In this document: piece by piece, positions 1 through 7,208 of the stretch
Numbering within the stretch: the first letter of the stretch is position 1
Layout: each line of letters opens with the position of its first letter
Assembly (NCBI GenBank): GCA_016219925.1
Contig: JACRJU010000013.1
Span: forward strand, 244,472 to 281,942
DNA from: Candidatus Uhrbacteria bacterium
Lineage (GTDB): Bacteria; Patescibacteriota; Patescibacteriia; UBA9934; GWF2-40-263
Direction of reading: 5' to 3'
Length of the DNA: 37,471 bases
Translations under genes and position numbers: made by a program
Notes under the pieces: model-generated
Told to the model about the DNA's origin: nothing
The model's database searches: none
What the model saw: only the letters and a program-made list of their open reading frames with translations

Positions 1-659
1 ATAGGACCGATGAGCGCCAGATGAAGTTCGGCCGCCAGATATTTCATCGCGATTTGTATGCGACCGTCGCGATCAAGACGACGAATGGAGACGGGGATTT
101 TCGTCGCTTTGAGAAAGCCGAACTCACCCACTCTTTTGAGACGGTGAGCATAATCATGATCTTCACAGAACAATACGGACTCATCAAACCCTCCGATTTT
201 TTTATGGGCATCGCGACGGACGAACATACAGAATCCCGGCGCATGCGGAAAGAGTGATCCCCACGCACGGGCATAGGTGTTGTAAGCCTTATGCAAAAAA
301 TGATCGACAACCGCATCCGATAATGGAAACACATCGCACGTGGCAAGGTCTAGTTTGCGTTCAAGCATTTCTCCAACCGCTTTTTCCAAAAATTCCGGAT
401 CGCGTAACTCAACATCCGCGTCCAAAAATAAAATCAAATCCGTTTGCGCTTGTGCGGCTCCGCGATTTCGCCCAGCCCCCGGGAGTCCTCCTTCAATCAC
501 TTCCGCTCCATAAGAACGAGCAATCTCACACGTTCGATCTGTTGAACCCGCATCCGAGACAATTACTTTGTCTGGTTGAAATGTTTGCTTTCGAATGGAC
601 GTAAGAAGTTTTGGGAGAAAAGCTTCTTCGTTTTTCGTTGGGATCACAATGGTCAGCAT
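1..659 (-). CDS. Family 2 glycosyltransferase, 3' end cut by window edge
   Basis: This open frame is absent from the ORF track because no stop lies in the window; I translated it by hand from ATG at 659. The first 219 residues are a GT-A fold transferase: N-terminal MLTIVIPTKNEE, the DAGSTD nucleotide-sugar motif (about 36-41), a DAD metal-binding motif (80-82) and an acidic EDHDYA segment (about 166-171) where the catalytic base sits in GT2 enzymes. It probably transfers a sugar from a nucleotide donor to a lipid or glycan at the cytoplasmic face of the membrane; the acceptor cannot be told. Codon use is AT-leaning like most of the window. A promoter lies 10 nt upstream and there is no Shine-Dalgarno. 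It is divergent from the transporter at 753. The C-terminus, possibly with membrane helices, is outside the window. Confidence 0.85.
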   Translation of the reverse strand, partial: MLTIVIPTKNEEAFLPKLLTSIRKQTFQPDKVIVSDAGSTDRTCEIARSYGAEVIEGGLPGAGRNRGAAQAQTDLILFLDADVELRDPEFLEKAVGEMLERKLDLATCDVFPLSDAVVDHFLHKAYNTYARAWGSLFPHAPGFCMFVRRDAHKKIGGFDESVLFCEDHDYAHRLKRVGEFGFLKATKIPVSIRRLDRDGRIQIAMKYLAAELHLALIGP

Positions 660-669
660 ACTGAAGAGT

Positions 670-698
670 AGTTTAGGTCAAAAACAACCGATTGACAA
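670..698 (-). promoter_or_regulatory. Promoter of the GT2 gene, overlapping the divergent transporter promoter
   Basis: On the minus strand TTGTCA (698-693), a 17-nt spacer and TAAACT (675-670) lie 10 nt before the ATG at 659. The transcript would therefore be leaderless or nearly so. The -35 box is almost the reverse complement of the TTGACA used by the opposite promoter, so both directions share one core. Confidence 0.55.
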
Positions 699-720
699 TT
701 CGTGTCGACGATGATAAGAC
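692..720 (+). promoter_or_regulatory. Promoter of the MFS transporter unit
   Basis: A perfect TTGACA (692-697), a 17-nt spacer and TAAGAC (715-720) precede a leader of roughly 25 nt that ends in TGGAGG, 5 nt and ATG at 753. The same architecture recurs before the genes starting at 20560 and 23297. Confidence 0.6.
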
Positions 721-752
721 CAACTCGCCGATCGTATCGGATGGAGGATTCC

Positions 753-2222
753 ATGGCGACGCGTGCTTCGCTTCTGCAGTTCAGAACGAACGGGAGTCCC
801 GTTCACGCCCCAGCCTTTCGGCGGCGGCGTCTGCTCAACTGGTTGCCACTCGGACTGGGCTATGCAAGCCTGGTCTTCATGCGCTACAACCTCAACGCCG
901 CGCAGAGCGCTCTCTCGGCTGACAAGCTGATGACGCTCGACGACTTCGGCAAGATCTTCGCCGTCGGAGCGTGGGTCTACCTCGCCGGCTTCCTCTACTT
1001 CGGTCGCAAGACCGATGTACACGGAGGCCGCTGGGGCATGATCACCGGCATGACCGGCGCGACCGCTTCGACCCTATTGATGGCGCTCGCCGTGAAGGGC
1101 GTCATCGCTTGGCACTGGAACGTGTCGCTGTTCTGGATGATCCTCATCCTGTACAGCATCAACATGTTCTTCCAGTCGCTCGGTGCCATGTCGATCGTCA
1201 CGACCAAGATGCCGTGGTTCCACGTGCGCGAGCGCGGCACCTTCTCGACGATCTTCGGGATGATGATCTCGACCGGCATCTACTTCGCGTTCGACTGGGG
1301 CTACGCGCTGGTCAGCGCCACGCGCACGCAGATCAACCTACAGAAAATGGACGCGACCGCTCGGTTCTTCTCCGGATTGCTCGGCAGCGGAGGACACGAG
1401 GTCAACGAGAGCTGGTGGATCTTCCTGTTCCCCGCTCTGTTCGCTATCGTTTGGCTCGCCGTCATCATCCTGACGCTCCGCAACAAGCCATCCGACGCCG
1501 GGTTCGCGGACTTCGAGACCGGCGACGAGCACATCGCCGAGACGCCACTCACTATGGGGCAGATGCTCCGCGAAGTGTTCCTCAACCCCAAGCATCGGAC
1601 GATCCTGATCATCTGTCTGATCGAATTCTGCTCGGGTGGAGTGCGCAACGGCGTCATGCAGCTCTACCCGAAGTTCGCCGAGACCATCGGTTTCAAGCAC
1701 GAGTTCTGGATCAGCCAAAACTGGGGTCTGTCCCTGCTCATCGCCGGAATCATCGGTGCCAACGCCACCGGATGGGTGTCGGACAAAGTGTTTCGCTCCC
1801 GTCGCGGCCCGATGGCGCTGTTCTTGTACGGCGCCGTGATCGTTTGCGCGGTGTTGATGTTTTGGGAGCTTCCACATCACTACGGAAAGTACGGGGCTTC
1901 GCTGATCATGGGCATTGCGACTCTCGTCGCTTGCGCGGCCATCATCGGCGTGCACGGAATTCTCTCGGGTACGGCTGCGGCCGACTTCACCGGCGTGAAG
2001 AACACGGCCAAGGCCGTCGGCATCGTCGACGGTGCCGTGTACGCGGGAACCGGTGTGCAATCCTGGCTTACCGGACTCTTCCTCGCAAGCGGTCCGGAGG
2101 CAACCAATCCGAAATCTTGGGCCGCCTGGCCCATCATCATCGGCCTGTTCGCCCTGGGAGGCATATTCTTGAGCGGTTCAATCTACCACGCCTTCCCCAA
2201 GTCCAAGCGTGCCCCCCACTAG
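753..2222 (+). CDS. MFS transporter, organophosphate:phosphate antiporter-like, GC-rich
   Basis: A 489-residue polytopic membrane protein. The start is set at ATG 753 (MATRASLL) by GGAGG five nucleotides upstream; the ORF track's earlier GTG lies inside the promoter. After a basic N-terminus there are about 12 hydrophobic segments. Features that recall the GlpT/UhpT branch of the major facilitator superfamily are RYNLNAAQS in the first helix region, the loop FGRKTDVHGGRWG between helices 2 and 3, the RERGTFSTIFGM segment, and the late DFTGVKNTAKAVGIVDG motif. Members of that branch exchange sugar phosphates or glycerol-3-phosphate for phosphate; the substrate here is unknown. Codons end mostly in C or G, unlike both neighbours. 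The gene has its own promoter, ribosome site and terminator, which suggests acquisition as a self-contained unit. Confidence 0.82.
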   Translation: MATRASLLQFRTNGSPVHAPAFRRRRLLNWLPLGLGYASLVFMRYNLNAAQSALSADKLMTLDDFGKIFAVGAWVYLAGFLYFGRKTDVHGGRWGMITGMTGATASTLLMALAVKGVIAWHWNVSLFWMILILYSINMFFQSLGAMSIVTTKMPWFHVRERGTFSTIFGMMISTGIYFAFDWGYALVSATRTQINLQKMDATARFFSGLLGSGGHEVNESWWIFLFPALFAIVWLAVIILTLRNKPSDAGFADFETGDEHIAETPLTMGQMLREVFLNPKHRTILIICLIEFCSGGVRNGVMQLYPKFAETIGFKHEFWISQNWGLSLLIAGIIGANATGWVSDKVFRSRRGPMALFLYGAVIVCAVLMFWELPHHYGKYGASLIMGIATLVACAAIIGVHGILSGTAAADFTGVKNTAKAVGIVDGAVYAGTGVQSWLTGLFLASGPEATNPKSWAAWPIIIGLFALGGIFLSGSIYHAFPKSKRAPH

Positions 2223-2246
2223 GCGCCACAACCTCCACGCAACCTC

Positions 2247-2272
2247 CAGAGCTTCACAAGAGCTCTGTTTTT
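2247..2272 (+). terminator. Intrinsic terminator of the transporter gene
   Basis: CAGAGCT (2247-2253) pairs perfectly with AGCTCTG (2261-2267) around a 7-nt loop and is followed by TTTTT. It lies 24 nt after the transporter stop and separates that gene from the methyltransferase. Confidence 0.85.
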
Positions 2273-2281
2273 CTTTATACT
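2253..2281 (+). promoter_or_regulatory. Promoter of the rRNA methyltransferase, nested in the terminator
   Basis: TTCACA (2253-2258), 17 nt and TATACT (2276-2281) lie 9 nt before ATG 2291. The -35 box falls in the loop of the preceding terminator. A leaderless or near-leaderless transcript is implied; no Shine-Dalgarno is visible. Confidence 0.5.
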
Positions 2282-2290
2282 CGTTTGGTT

Positions 2291-3430
2291 ATGCCTTCCT
2301 CTTGCCCCCACCCAGCTGTCTGCGGCTCTTGCTCCTGGTCACATATCCCTTACGAAAAACAGCTTGCCCAAAAGATATCTGATATCAACGGGTCATTAAA
2401 GCTAAAAAACCTTGCGCTACATTGCGAGCACATTTTGGCTTCACCCAAAATCGATCATTATCGAAACCGCATGGATTTTACGATTGATTTTGAAGGACGC
2501 ATCGGTTTGCGCGAAAAAGGAAAATGGTGGCGGGTGATTGATGATCATCCTTGCTTCCTTGCTGATGAATGCATTGAGACTTTATTTGCCCAGATCCGCG
2601 CGTGGATTCAAACGTGTGGGCTTTCATTTTACGATCGCAAAACGCATCAGGGTCTGCTTCGCGCCGCCGTCATCCGTGCCACGACGCTTGGACAAACGCT
2701 CATCAACATCGTGACAAGCGCTCCGGTTCATCACGAAGAGGAACAAAAGACCCGCGAAGCGCTTCACGTCCTTGCGAAATTCTGCCCAACATTGACCGGT
2801 TTAGTCTGGACGATCAATCACACCGACGCCGATGTTTCATTTGGAGATGAAACGCATGAAATCGTTGGCCAACCATTTATCGAAGAGCGTATCGGTCAAG
2901 CGACTTATCGCATCAGTCCAAACGCTTTTTTCCAAACCAACTCTTTTGCCGCGCCCCTGTTGTTAGACACCGTTTCTTCTTTTTGCGGCGACCTCACGGA
3001 CAAAACGCTTCTTGATCTCTACTGCGGTACGGGATTTTTTTCCATCGCGCTAGCTCATCGCGCTAAAAAAACCATCGGGATCGAACTTTCCACAGAAGCG
3101 ATCGCGGACGCAAAAATGAACGCCCAAATCAACAACGCGCCCGTCGAATATCTTGCGGCTCCTACCGAACAATACGATTGGTCCGTACACAAAGCCGATG
3201 TCGTAATTCTGGATCCTCCGCGCAGTGGAATGCACGATCGTGCTCTCGCAGACATTATTCGTATTAAACCGCCTGGTATTGTTTACGTTTCATGCAACCC
3301 CAAAAATTTCGCTCGAGAAATGGTACAATTAGAACAGGTCTATCGCGTTGAAGAGATGATGGCGATAGACATGTTTCCGCACACGCCGCATGTGGAATTG
3401 GTGAGTAAACTCGTCGCTCATAGCCCCTAA
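2291..3430 (+). CDS. 23S rRNA (uracil-C5)-methyltransferase, TrmA/RumA family
   Basis: A 379-residue SAM-dependent RNA m5U methyltransferase. The ORF track extends this frame back to 971, but that part is the antisense-like shadow of the transporter; the true start is ATG 2291 (MPSSCPHP). The N-terminus has the iron-sulfur cysteine cluster C5-x5-C11-x2-C14 with a further cysteine in DDHPCFLADEC. No TRAM domain precedes it. The C-terminal Rossmann domain carries LDLYCGTGFFSIAL (SAM binding), DPPRSGMH, and the VSCNPKNF segment with the catalytic cysteine. The family modifies uridines in 23S rRNA (RlmC, RlmD, RlmCD) or tRNA T54; the Fe-S cluster favours the RlmD side, but the exact site cannot be assigned. 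It is followed 12 nt later by era, another ribosome-related gene, probably co-transcribed. Confidence 0.88.
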   Translation: MPSSCPHPAVCGSCSWSHIPYEKQLAQKISDINGSLKLKNLALHCEHILASPKIDHYRNRMDFTIDFEGRIGLREKGKWWRVIDDHPCFLADECIETLFAQIRAWIQTCGLSFYDRKTHQGLLRAAVIRATTLGQTLINIVTSAPVHHEEEQKTREALHVLAKFCPTLTGLVWTINHTDADVSFGDETHEIVGQPFIEERIGQATYRISPNAFFQTNSFAAPLLLDTVSSFCGDLTDKTLLDLYCGTGFFSIALAHRAKKTIGIELSTEAIADAKMNAQINNAPVEYLAAPTEQYDWSVHKADVVILDPPRSGMHDRALADIIRIKPPGIVYVSCNPKNFAREMVQLEQVYRVEEMMAIDMFPHTPHVELVSKLVAHSP

Positions 3431-3442
3431 CCCCTTTCTCCT

Positions 3443-4297
3443 ATGCCCAAATCCGGATTCGCTGTTCTGATCGGTCGCTCGAACGTTGGAAAATCAACGC
3501 TTCTTAATGCTCTGGTCGGATCTAAAGTGGCCATCACAACTCCAAAGCCGCAAACAACGCGCCTGCCCATTCAGGGCATTGTCACGCGTCCCGAAGGTCA
3601 GATTGTTTTTGTGGATACTCCGGGTATTATCAAAAAAAAGGGTGATCCACTCACCAAAAAATTGCGTGAGTCTGTTCTGCATGCCCTCAAAGACGTGGAT
3701 ATTGTGGCATATGTTGTTGATCCGACGCGCGAAATTGGCGATGAAGAACGCGAGGCTATTCGCATGACCACCAACGCGGAGGGCAAGCGTATCCTGATTA
3801 TCAACAAAATAGACGCCCCGCAAAAACCCTTTTTGGATTTTTATCGCGACCTCTCGGATCAGTACGACGCCACCGTTGAAGTCTCTGCTTTGCGCGGCAC
3901 GCACATTGAAACGCTCATCCAGAAGCTTTTTGAATATCTCCCAGAAGGCGAGCGGTATTATCCTGAACACCAACTCACCAACCTCGGCAATCGTTCATGG
4001 CTGGCCGAACTCATTCGAGAAAAATTGTTTTTGCGTCTGCGTCAAGAAGTGCCGTACTCGACGCATGTGGAGATCACGGATTTGCAAGACCGAGATAATG
4101 GCATGAAATATATCGCCGCAACGGTTTTCACAACGGATGAACGATACAAACGGATGATTATCGGAAAAAACGGTCGAGGCATTAAAGAAATCGGTCAGTC
4201 CACACGCAAAGAACTCGAGGGAGTGTTAAATCAAAAAGTCTTTTTGGATCTTACGGTTGAAGTTGATCCGCACTGGGTTCTGCGTCTGCAAGAGTAA
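3443..4297 (+). CDS. era: GTPase Era, 16S rRNA-binding ribosome assembly factor
   Basis: A 284-residue Era, close to the usual 290-300. The GTPase domain shows G1 GRSNVGKS (11-18, with Ser where Pro is usual), the switch region PKPQTTR, G3 DTPG, G4 NKID and G5 SAL. The C-terminal KH RNA-binding domain is present with the loop MIIGKNGRGIKEIG. Era binds the 3' end of 16S rRNA during small-subunit maturation. It starts 12 nt after the methyltransferase stop, so the two likely form one transcript devoted to ribosome maturation. Its last 47 nt overlap the 3' end of the convergent lipoprotein gene, and no terminator lies between them. Confidence 0.95.
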   Translation: MPKSGFAVLIGRSNVGKSTLLNALVGSKVAITTPKPQTTRLPIQGIVTRPEGQIVFVDTPGIIKKKGDPLTKKLRESVLHALKDVDIVAYVVDPTREIGDEEREAIRMTTNAEGKRILIINKIDAPQKPFLDFYRDLSDQYDATVEVSALRGTHIETLIQKLFEYLPEGERYYPEHQLTNLGNRSWLAELIREKLFLRLRQEVPYSTHVEITDLQDRDNGMKYIAATVFTTDERYKRMIIGKNGRGIKEIGQSTRKELEGVLNQKVFLDLTVEVDPHWVLRLQE

Positions 4298-5210
4298 CTC
4301 CCGTGATTTCATAGCCCCAAAACGCTTCGCCGATGGCCTGCTTGCTAAACAGATTAAGCGATCCACGCGAAGCCGGAGAAAGCATCACGCTTAAAATGAG
4401 CGGATTGTCCGGATTGGCAAGAATGGTGTAGCGCGCAAAAGCATTTTGCGCGCTGATGGCGCGCACCGCCGTGTTCACGCCATTCACAGACAGCGCATAA
4501 GTCGCCCAATCAATTTTGGCATCAATTTGTAAAACGTCCTCCTGTTGAGGTTGATCTTGCGAACCTTTAATTCGATCCACAAAATACTTGACCTGATCGG
4601 TCAGACTCATCGCGTACGAAATGGAGTCATCAAAGAGTCCAAGATTCACTTTTGTCTTGCGAGTGTTCACGAGTTCGTCGTATTGCTTGCGCGAAAGCCA
4701 AAGCAAAGACGTGTCATCCCCTTGTGTCTGATCTTTCGCCCAGAACAATGGGAGCAAAACTTTTGAAGCGTCGGCGAGTGCTTGGGTCTCAAGCGTTCCT
4801 TGCTCGACGGTTTTTTTATATTGCGGCTCCGGCGAAGTGGGTAATGTTGCCCCAACCGGCGCACTCACATACAGCGCTTGATAATCAAGCCGGGCCTTTT
4901 TTGAGGCTTCTGTTTCTTCTTTAAATTCACGGCTCCAGTGCAAAACAGCCTGCTTCCCCGCTTCCCATTTTTGAATATCCACCGTGCGCTCAACGTCCGA
5001 CTGCCCAAATAACGTCGCGACTTTTCCTCCGAGACCAAGGACCGTTTCGCGTACGCGAAAGGACGAACCCGAAACAAAAGAAAGCGACTGCGCCGCTTCC
5101 TCTGACGTTTGCGATTGCGGTTCAATACTCAAACAACCGGATCCCAGCAAGACGAGCCCGACAACGAGGACAGCGAGGTTGTTCCAGCGCTGCGTGGCCA
5201 TAGGGTTCAT
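4251..5210 (-). CDS. Predicted lipoprotein of unknown function
   Basis: A 319-residue secreted lipoprotein. The start at 5210 (MNPMATQRW) is supported because its ATG overlaps the TGA of the upstream thioredoxin-like gene (ATGA). A basic N-terminus, a hydrophobic stretch and the lipobox LGSGC predict cleavage and lipid attachment at the cysteine near residue 26. The rest is soluble and hydrophilic, with charged segments and no motif I recognise. It is probably anchored on the outer face of the cytoplasmic membrane. Translational coupling to a CPHC-type redox protein suggests linked expression, but no direct functional link is visible. The 3' end overlaps era by 47 nt. Confidence 0.8.
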   Translation of the reverse strand: MNPMATQRWNNLAVLVVGLVLLGSGCLSIEPQSQTSEEAAQSLSFVSGSSFRVRETVLGLGGKVATLFGQSDVERTVDIQKWEAGKQAVLHWSREFKEETEASKKARLDYQALYVSAPVGATLPTSPEPQYKKTVEQGTLETQALADASKVLLPLFWAKDQTQGDDTSLLWLSRKQYDELVNTRKTKVNLGLFDDSISYAMSLTDQVKYFVDRIKGSQDQPQQEDVLQIDAKIDWATYALSVNGVNTAVRAISAQNAFARYTILANPDNPLILSVMLSPASRGSLNLFSKQAIGEAFWGYEITGVTLADAEPSADQLQP

Positions 5211-5461
5211 TCACTGTTAGCCCATGCGCGAACGTCTTTTTCGGACGCTTCCCCACAAATCGACGCGCCGGTTTCTTCATTATAGAAATACGGGACTCCG
5301 CCACATTTATTCCCCTCTTTTTGCTCAAAAATTTTTGCATTCTCCTTGTCGTGCCACGTTTCTAATTTTTTTATCTCCCCCCCTTCGGCGATCAATTTAT
5401 CCACAAGTGGCATCATCGTATGACAATGTGGGCATTCTTCCCCATAAAAGAAATATTTCAT
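5207..5461 (-). CDS. Small thioredoxin/glutaredoxin-fold protein
   Basis: An 84-residue protein starting MKYFFYGEECPHCHTM; this ATG (5461) is preferred to the track's start at 5479, which overlaps the divergent gene. It shows a CPHC redox motif (about 10-13) after a first beta strand, and the later segment CGGVPYFYNEETG with the cis-proline typical of thioredoxin folds. No signal peptide is seen, so it is probably cytoplasmic and acts as a thiol-disulfide exchanger with an unknown partner. Its stop overlaps the lipoprotein ATG. The size is that of a glutaredoxin rather than a full thioredoxin. Confidence 0.78.
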   Translation of the reverse strand: MKYFFYGEECPHCHTMMPLVDKLIAEGGEIKKLETWHDKENAKIFEQKEGNKCGGVPYFYNEETGASICGEASEKDVRAWANSE

Positions 5462-5465
5462 ATGG

Positions 5466-5471
5466 TATGAT
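5466..5471 (+). promoter_or_regulatory. -10 box of the FecR-like gene (leaderless)
   Basis: TATGAT sits 6 nt before ATG 5478, so transcription would start at or next to the start codon. No convincing -35 hexamer is visible 17 nt upstream. Confidence 0.45.
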
Positions 5472-5477
5472 CTTAAC

Positions 5478-6086
5478 ATGACTGAAGCGACAACAGCAAA
5501 AAAAATGATTTGGCTTTACCTCGCCGGCGGCATTCTGGTGGCAGTTTTTGGGTTGTTGATTGCTCAGAGACTTCACACCCAACCGTCTTTGATCGCCCGC
5601 ATTGTCGACACAGAAAATTCCGCTCATAAGGTCGGAGAAATCATCCGCCGCGGAGAAACCCTTACGACTCAACCCAACGAACATCTTCTTGTTCAAATCG
5701 GAGATTCTCTGCGTGTCGGAATGGATGAACGATCAACGCTTGAATTCTGGAAATTGTTTGATAAGGATGTCACCTTGCGGTTTAAGCGCGGCCGCCTTTT
5801 TGTCGACAATCCGAGTGTTCAGCCGGTTTTCGTCGAGACAAACAAAACAGAAAACTCGCTCGTGCAAGGACAAGCGAGCTTCATCAACTATGACTTCAAA
5901 CAATTGGTTACGGTCGCGCCTCTCGTTGGATCGGTCCAAACGCGACTGAAAAACTCAAATGAATTTTTGGTCGTGCCGAGCGCTCTTAACATTTCAGAAG
6001 GTGATACGCCCACGTTTTCAAAAACAGCGGTTGATGTGACTCAAGGGCTGGCCGCAGATTTTTATACGTGGGTTATGCATCCGTGA
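5478..6086 (+). CDS. Membrane-anchored FecR-like domain protein
   Basis: A 202-residue protein with a short cytoplasmic tail, one transmembrane helix (about 9-28, IWLYLAGGILVAVFGLLIAQ) and an extracytoplasmic domain. That domain has short alternating strands such as GETLTTQPNEHLLVQIGDSLRVGMDERSTLEF, a pattern found in FecR domains, where a scaffold of beta strands senses or binds surface ligands. I infer the FecR similarity from this pattern only. There is no sigma factor next to it, so a FecR/FecI signalling role is not supported. The start ATG follows a -10 box by 6 nt. The last 14 nt overlap the convergent mnmA. Confidence 0.65.
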   Translation: MTEATTAKKMIWLYLAGGILVAVFGLLIAQRLHTQPSLIARIVDTENSAHKVGEIIRRGETLTTQPNEHLLVQIGDSLRVGMDERSTLEFWKLFDKDVTLRFKRGRLFVDNPSVQPVFVETNKTENSLVQGQASFINYDFKQLVTVAPLVGSVQTRLKNSNEFLVVPSALNISEGDTPTFSKTAVDVTQGLAADFYTWVMHP

Positions 6087-7197
6087 TGATGCCACCACCA
6101 AGAACCGTCTGCCCATCATAAAACACTACGGACTGCCCGGAAGTGATGGCGCGTTGCGGTTCATCAAAATCAACTCGCACCTGATCTTTTTCATGAGAGA
6201 GCGTACAGAACTGAAGGGGTTGACGATGACGTATGCGAACCTGATAACGGCCGGACACCATCGTTGAAGCATCCACGAGCCAATTTATTTGGCGGGCGAT
6301 CAATTGTTTTTTAAAAAGTGACGGATGAAAATTACTCGAAACGATCAATTCTTTCGTCTGAAGACGCTTTTCAACGACATAGAATGGCGTCCCGCCGCCA
6401 ACCTCAAGGCCATGACGTTGCCCGATGGTATAAAACGCAACGCCTTGGTGATGGCCGACCACTCGCCCGTCTGTGGTGATGATATCTCCGGGATCATCCG
6501 GAATGCGCGCCTGTAAGAACGAACGCATCGGCACCTCGCCGACAAAGCAGATGCCCGTGCTGTCTTTTTTTTCTGCGACCACCAGGCCACGCGCCCGCGC
6601 TTCGGCTCGGACTTCTGGTTTGGTAAGATGACCGATGGGAAAGAGCACGCGCGAGAGGACGTTTTTATTGATGGCCCAAAGAAAATAGGTTTGATCTTTA
6701 TTCGCATCTGAACTCATGAGGAGGTGAACATTATTGCCCGAGCTTGTCGAGGGCCGGAGAGCGGATACGCGGGCATAGTGCCCTGTTGCGACAAACCCGC
6801 ATCCAAGCTGATCTGCCGCTTGAACAAACCGATCAAACTTGATGTATTTGTTGCACAGAACATCTGGATTTGGGGTGCGGCCTGCGGCAAACTCATCGAA
6901 CATTTCCTCCACGACATCGTGGCGATACTGTTCTTCAAAATCGAACGTGACAAAAGGAATGTCCAGTTGAGCTGCGACACGCGCCGCATCGCGACGCTCC
7001 TGTTTCCAGCCACATTCTTGATGCTCTTCTCCCACGCGGTCCGTCACTTTGCATTCCGGTCCGTTGACATCTCCTGACCAGTTTTTCATGAACGCACCGA
7101 ACACTTCATATCCTTGCTCCAACAACAACGCTGCCGAAACAGACGAATCCACGCCGCCGGACATTCCCACGAGTACCTTGGGTTTTATCTCGGACAT
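6073..7197 (-). CDS. mnmA: tRNA-specific 2-thiouridylase MnmA
   Basis: A 374-residue tRNA thiolase that forms s2U34 in Lys, Glu and Gln tRNAs using ATP and sulfur from a relay. The start is ATG 7197 (MSEIKPKVL), 11 nt after the stop of the HD gene; the ORF track begins at a GTG six codons earlier. Seen are the PP-loop GMSGGVDSS (11-19), the first catalytic cysteine in NPDVLCNKY (C115), the ATGHYAR segment, and the second in TGICFVGE (C217). Residues 149-154 (PSTSSG) are encoded by a copy of the TTCGACAAGCTC-type repeat found elsewhere in the window; it lies in a loop between conserved blocks, so activity is probably kept. It is the last gene of a four-gene minus-strand run. Confidence 0.95.
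   Translation of the reverse strand: MSEIKPKVLVGMSGGVDSSVSAALLLEQGYEVFGAFMKNWSGDVNGPECKVTDRVGEEHQECGWKQERRDAARVAAQLDIPFVTFDFEEQYRHDVVEEMFDEFAAGRTPNPDVLCNKYIKFDRFVQAADQLGCGFVATGHYARVSALRPSTSSGNNVHLLMSSDANKDQTYFLWAINKNVLSRVLFPIGHLTKPEVRAEARARGLVVAEKKDSTGICFVGEVPMRSFLQARIPDDPGDIITTDGRVVGHHQGVAFYTIGQRHGLEVGGGTPFYVVEKRLQTKELIVSSNFHPSLFKKQLIARQINWLVDASTMVSGRYQVRIRHRQPLQFCTLSHEKDQVRVDFDEPQRAITSGQSVVFYDGQTVLGGGIITDA
6734..6754. repeat. Copy of the TTCGACAAGCTC-type palindromic repeat inside mnmA
   Basis: On the minus strand this reads GGCCCTCGACAAGCTCGGGCAA, closely matching CCCTTCGACAAGCTCAGGGCA at 31252-31272. It is translated in frame as RPSTSSGNN between conserved MnmA blocks. Confidence 0.7.
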
Positions 7198-7208
7198 AGG
7201 GCGTGAAT

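Noticed and set aside
1338-2060. 240-aa minus-strand ORF
   Set aside because: It lies opposite the transporter, has Asp/Glu/Arg-rich random-looking sequence, and arises from high GC content.
971-2290. Upstream part of the 819-aa plus-strand ORF (971-3430)
   Set aside because: It is an Arg/His-rich shadow frame of the GC-rich transporter; the real methyltransferase begins at ATG 2291 with its cysteine cluster.
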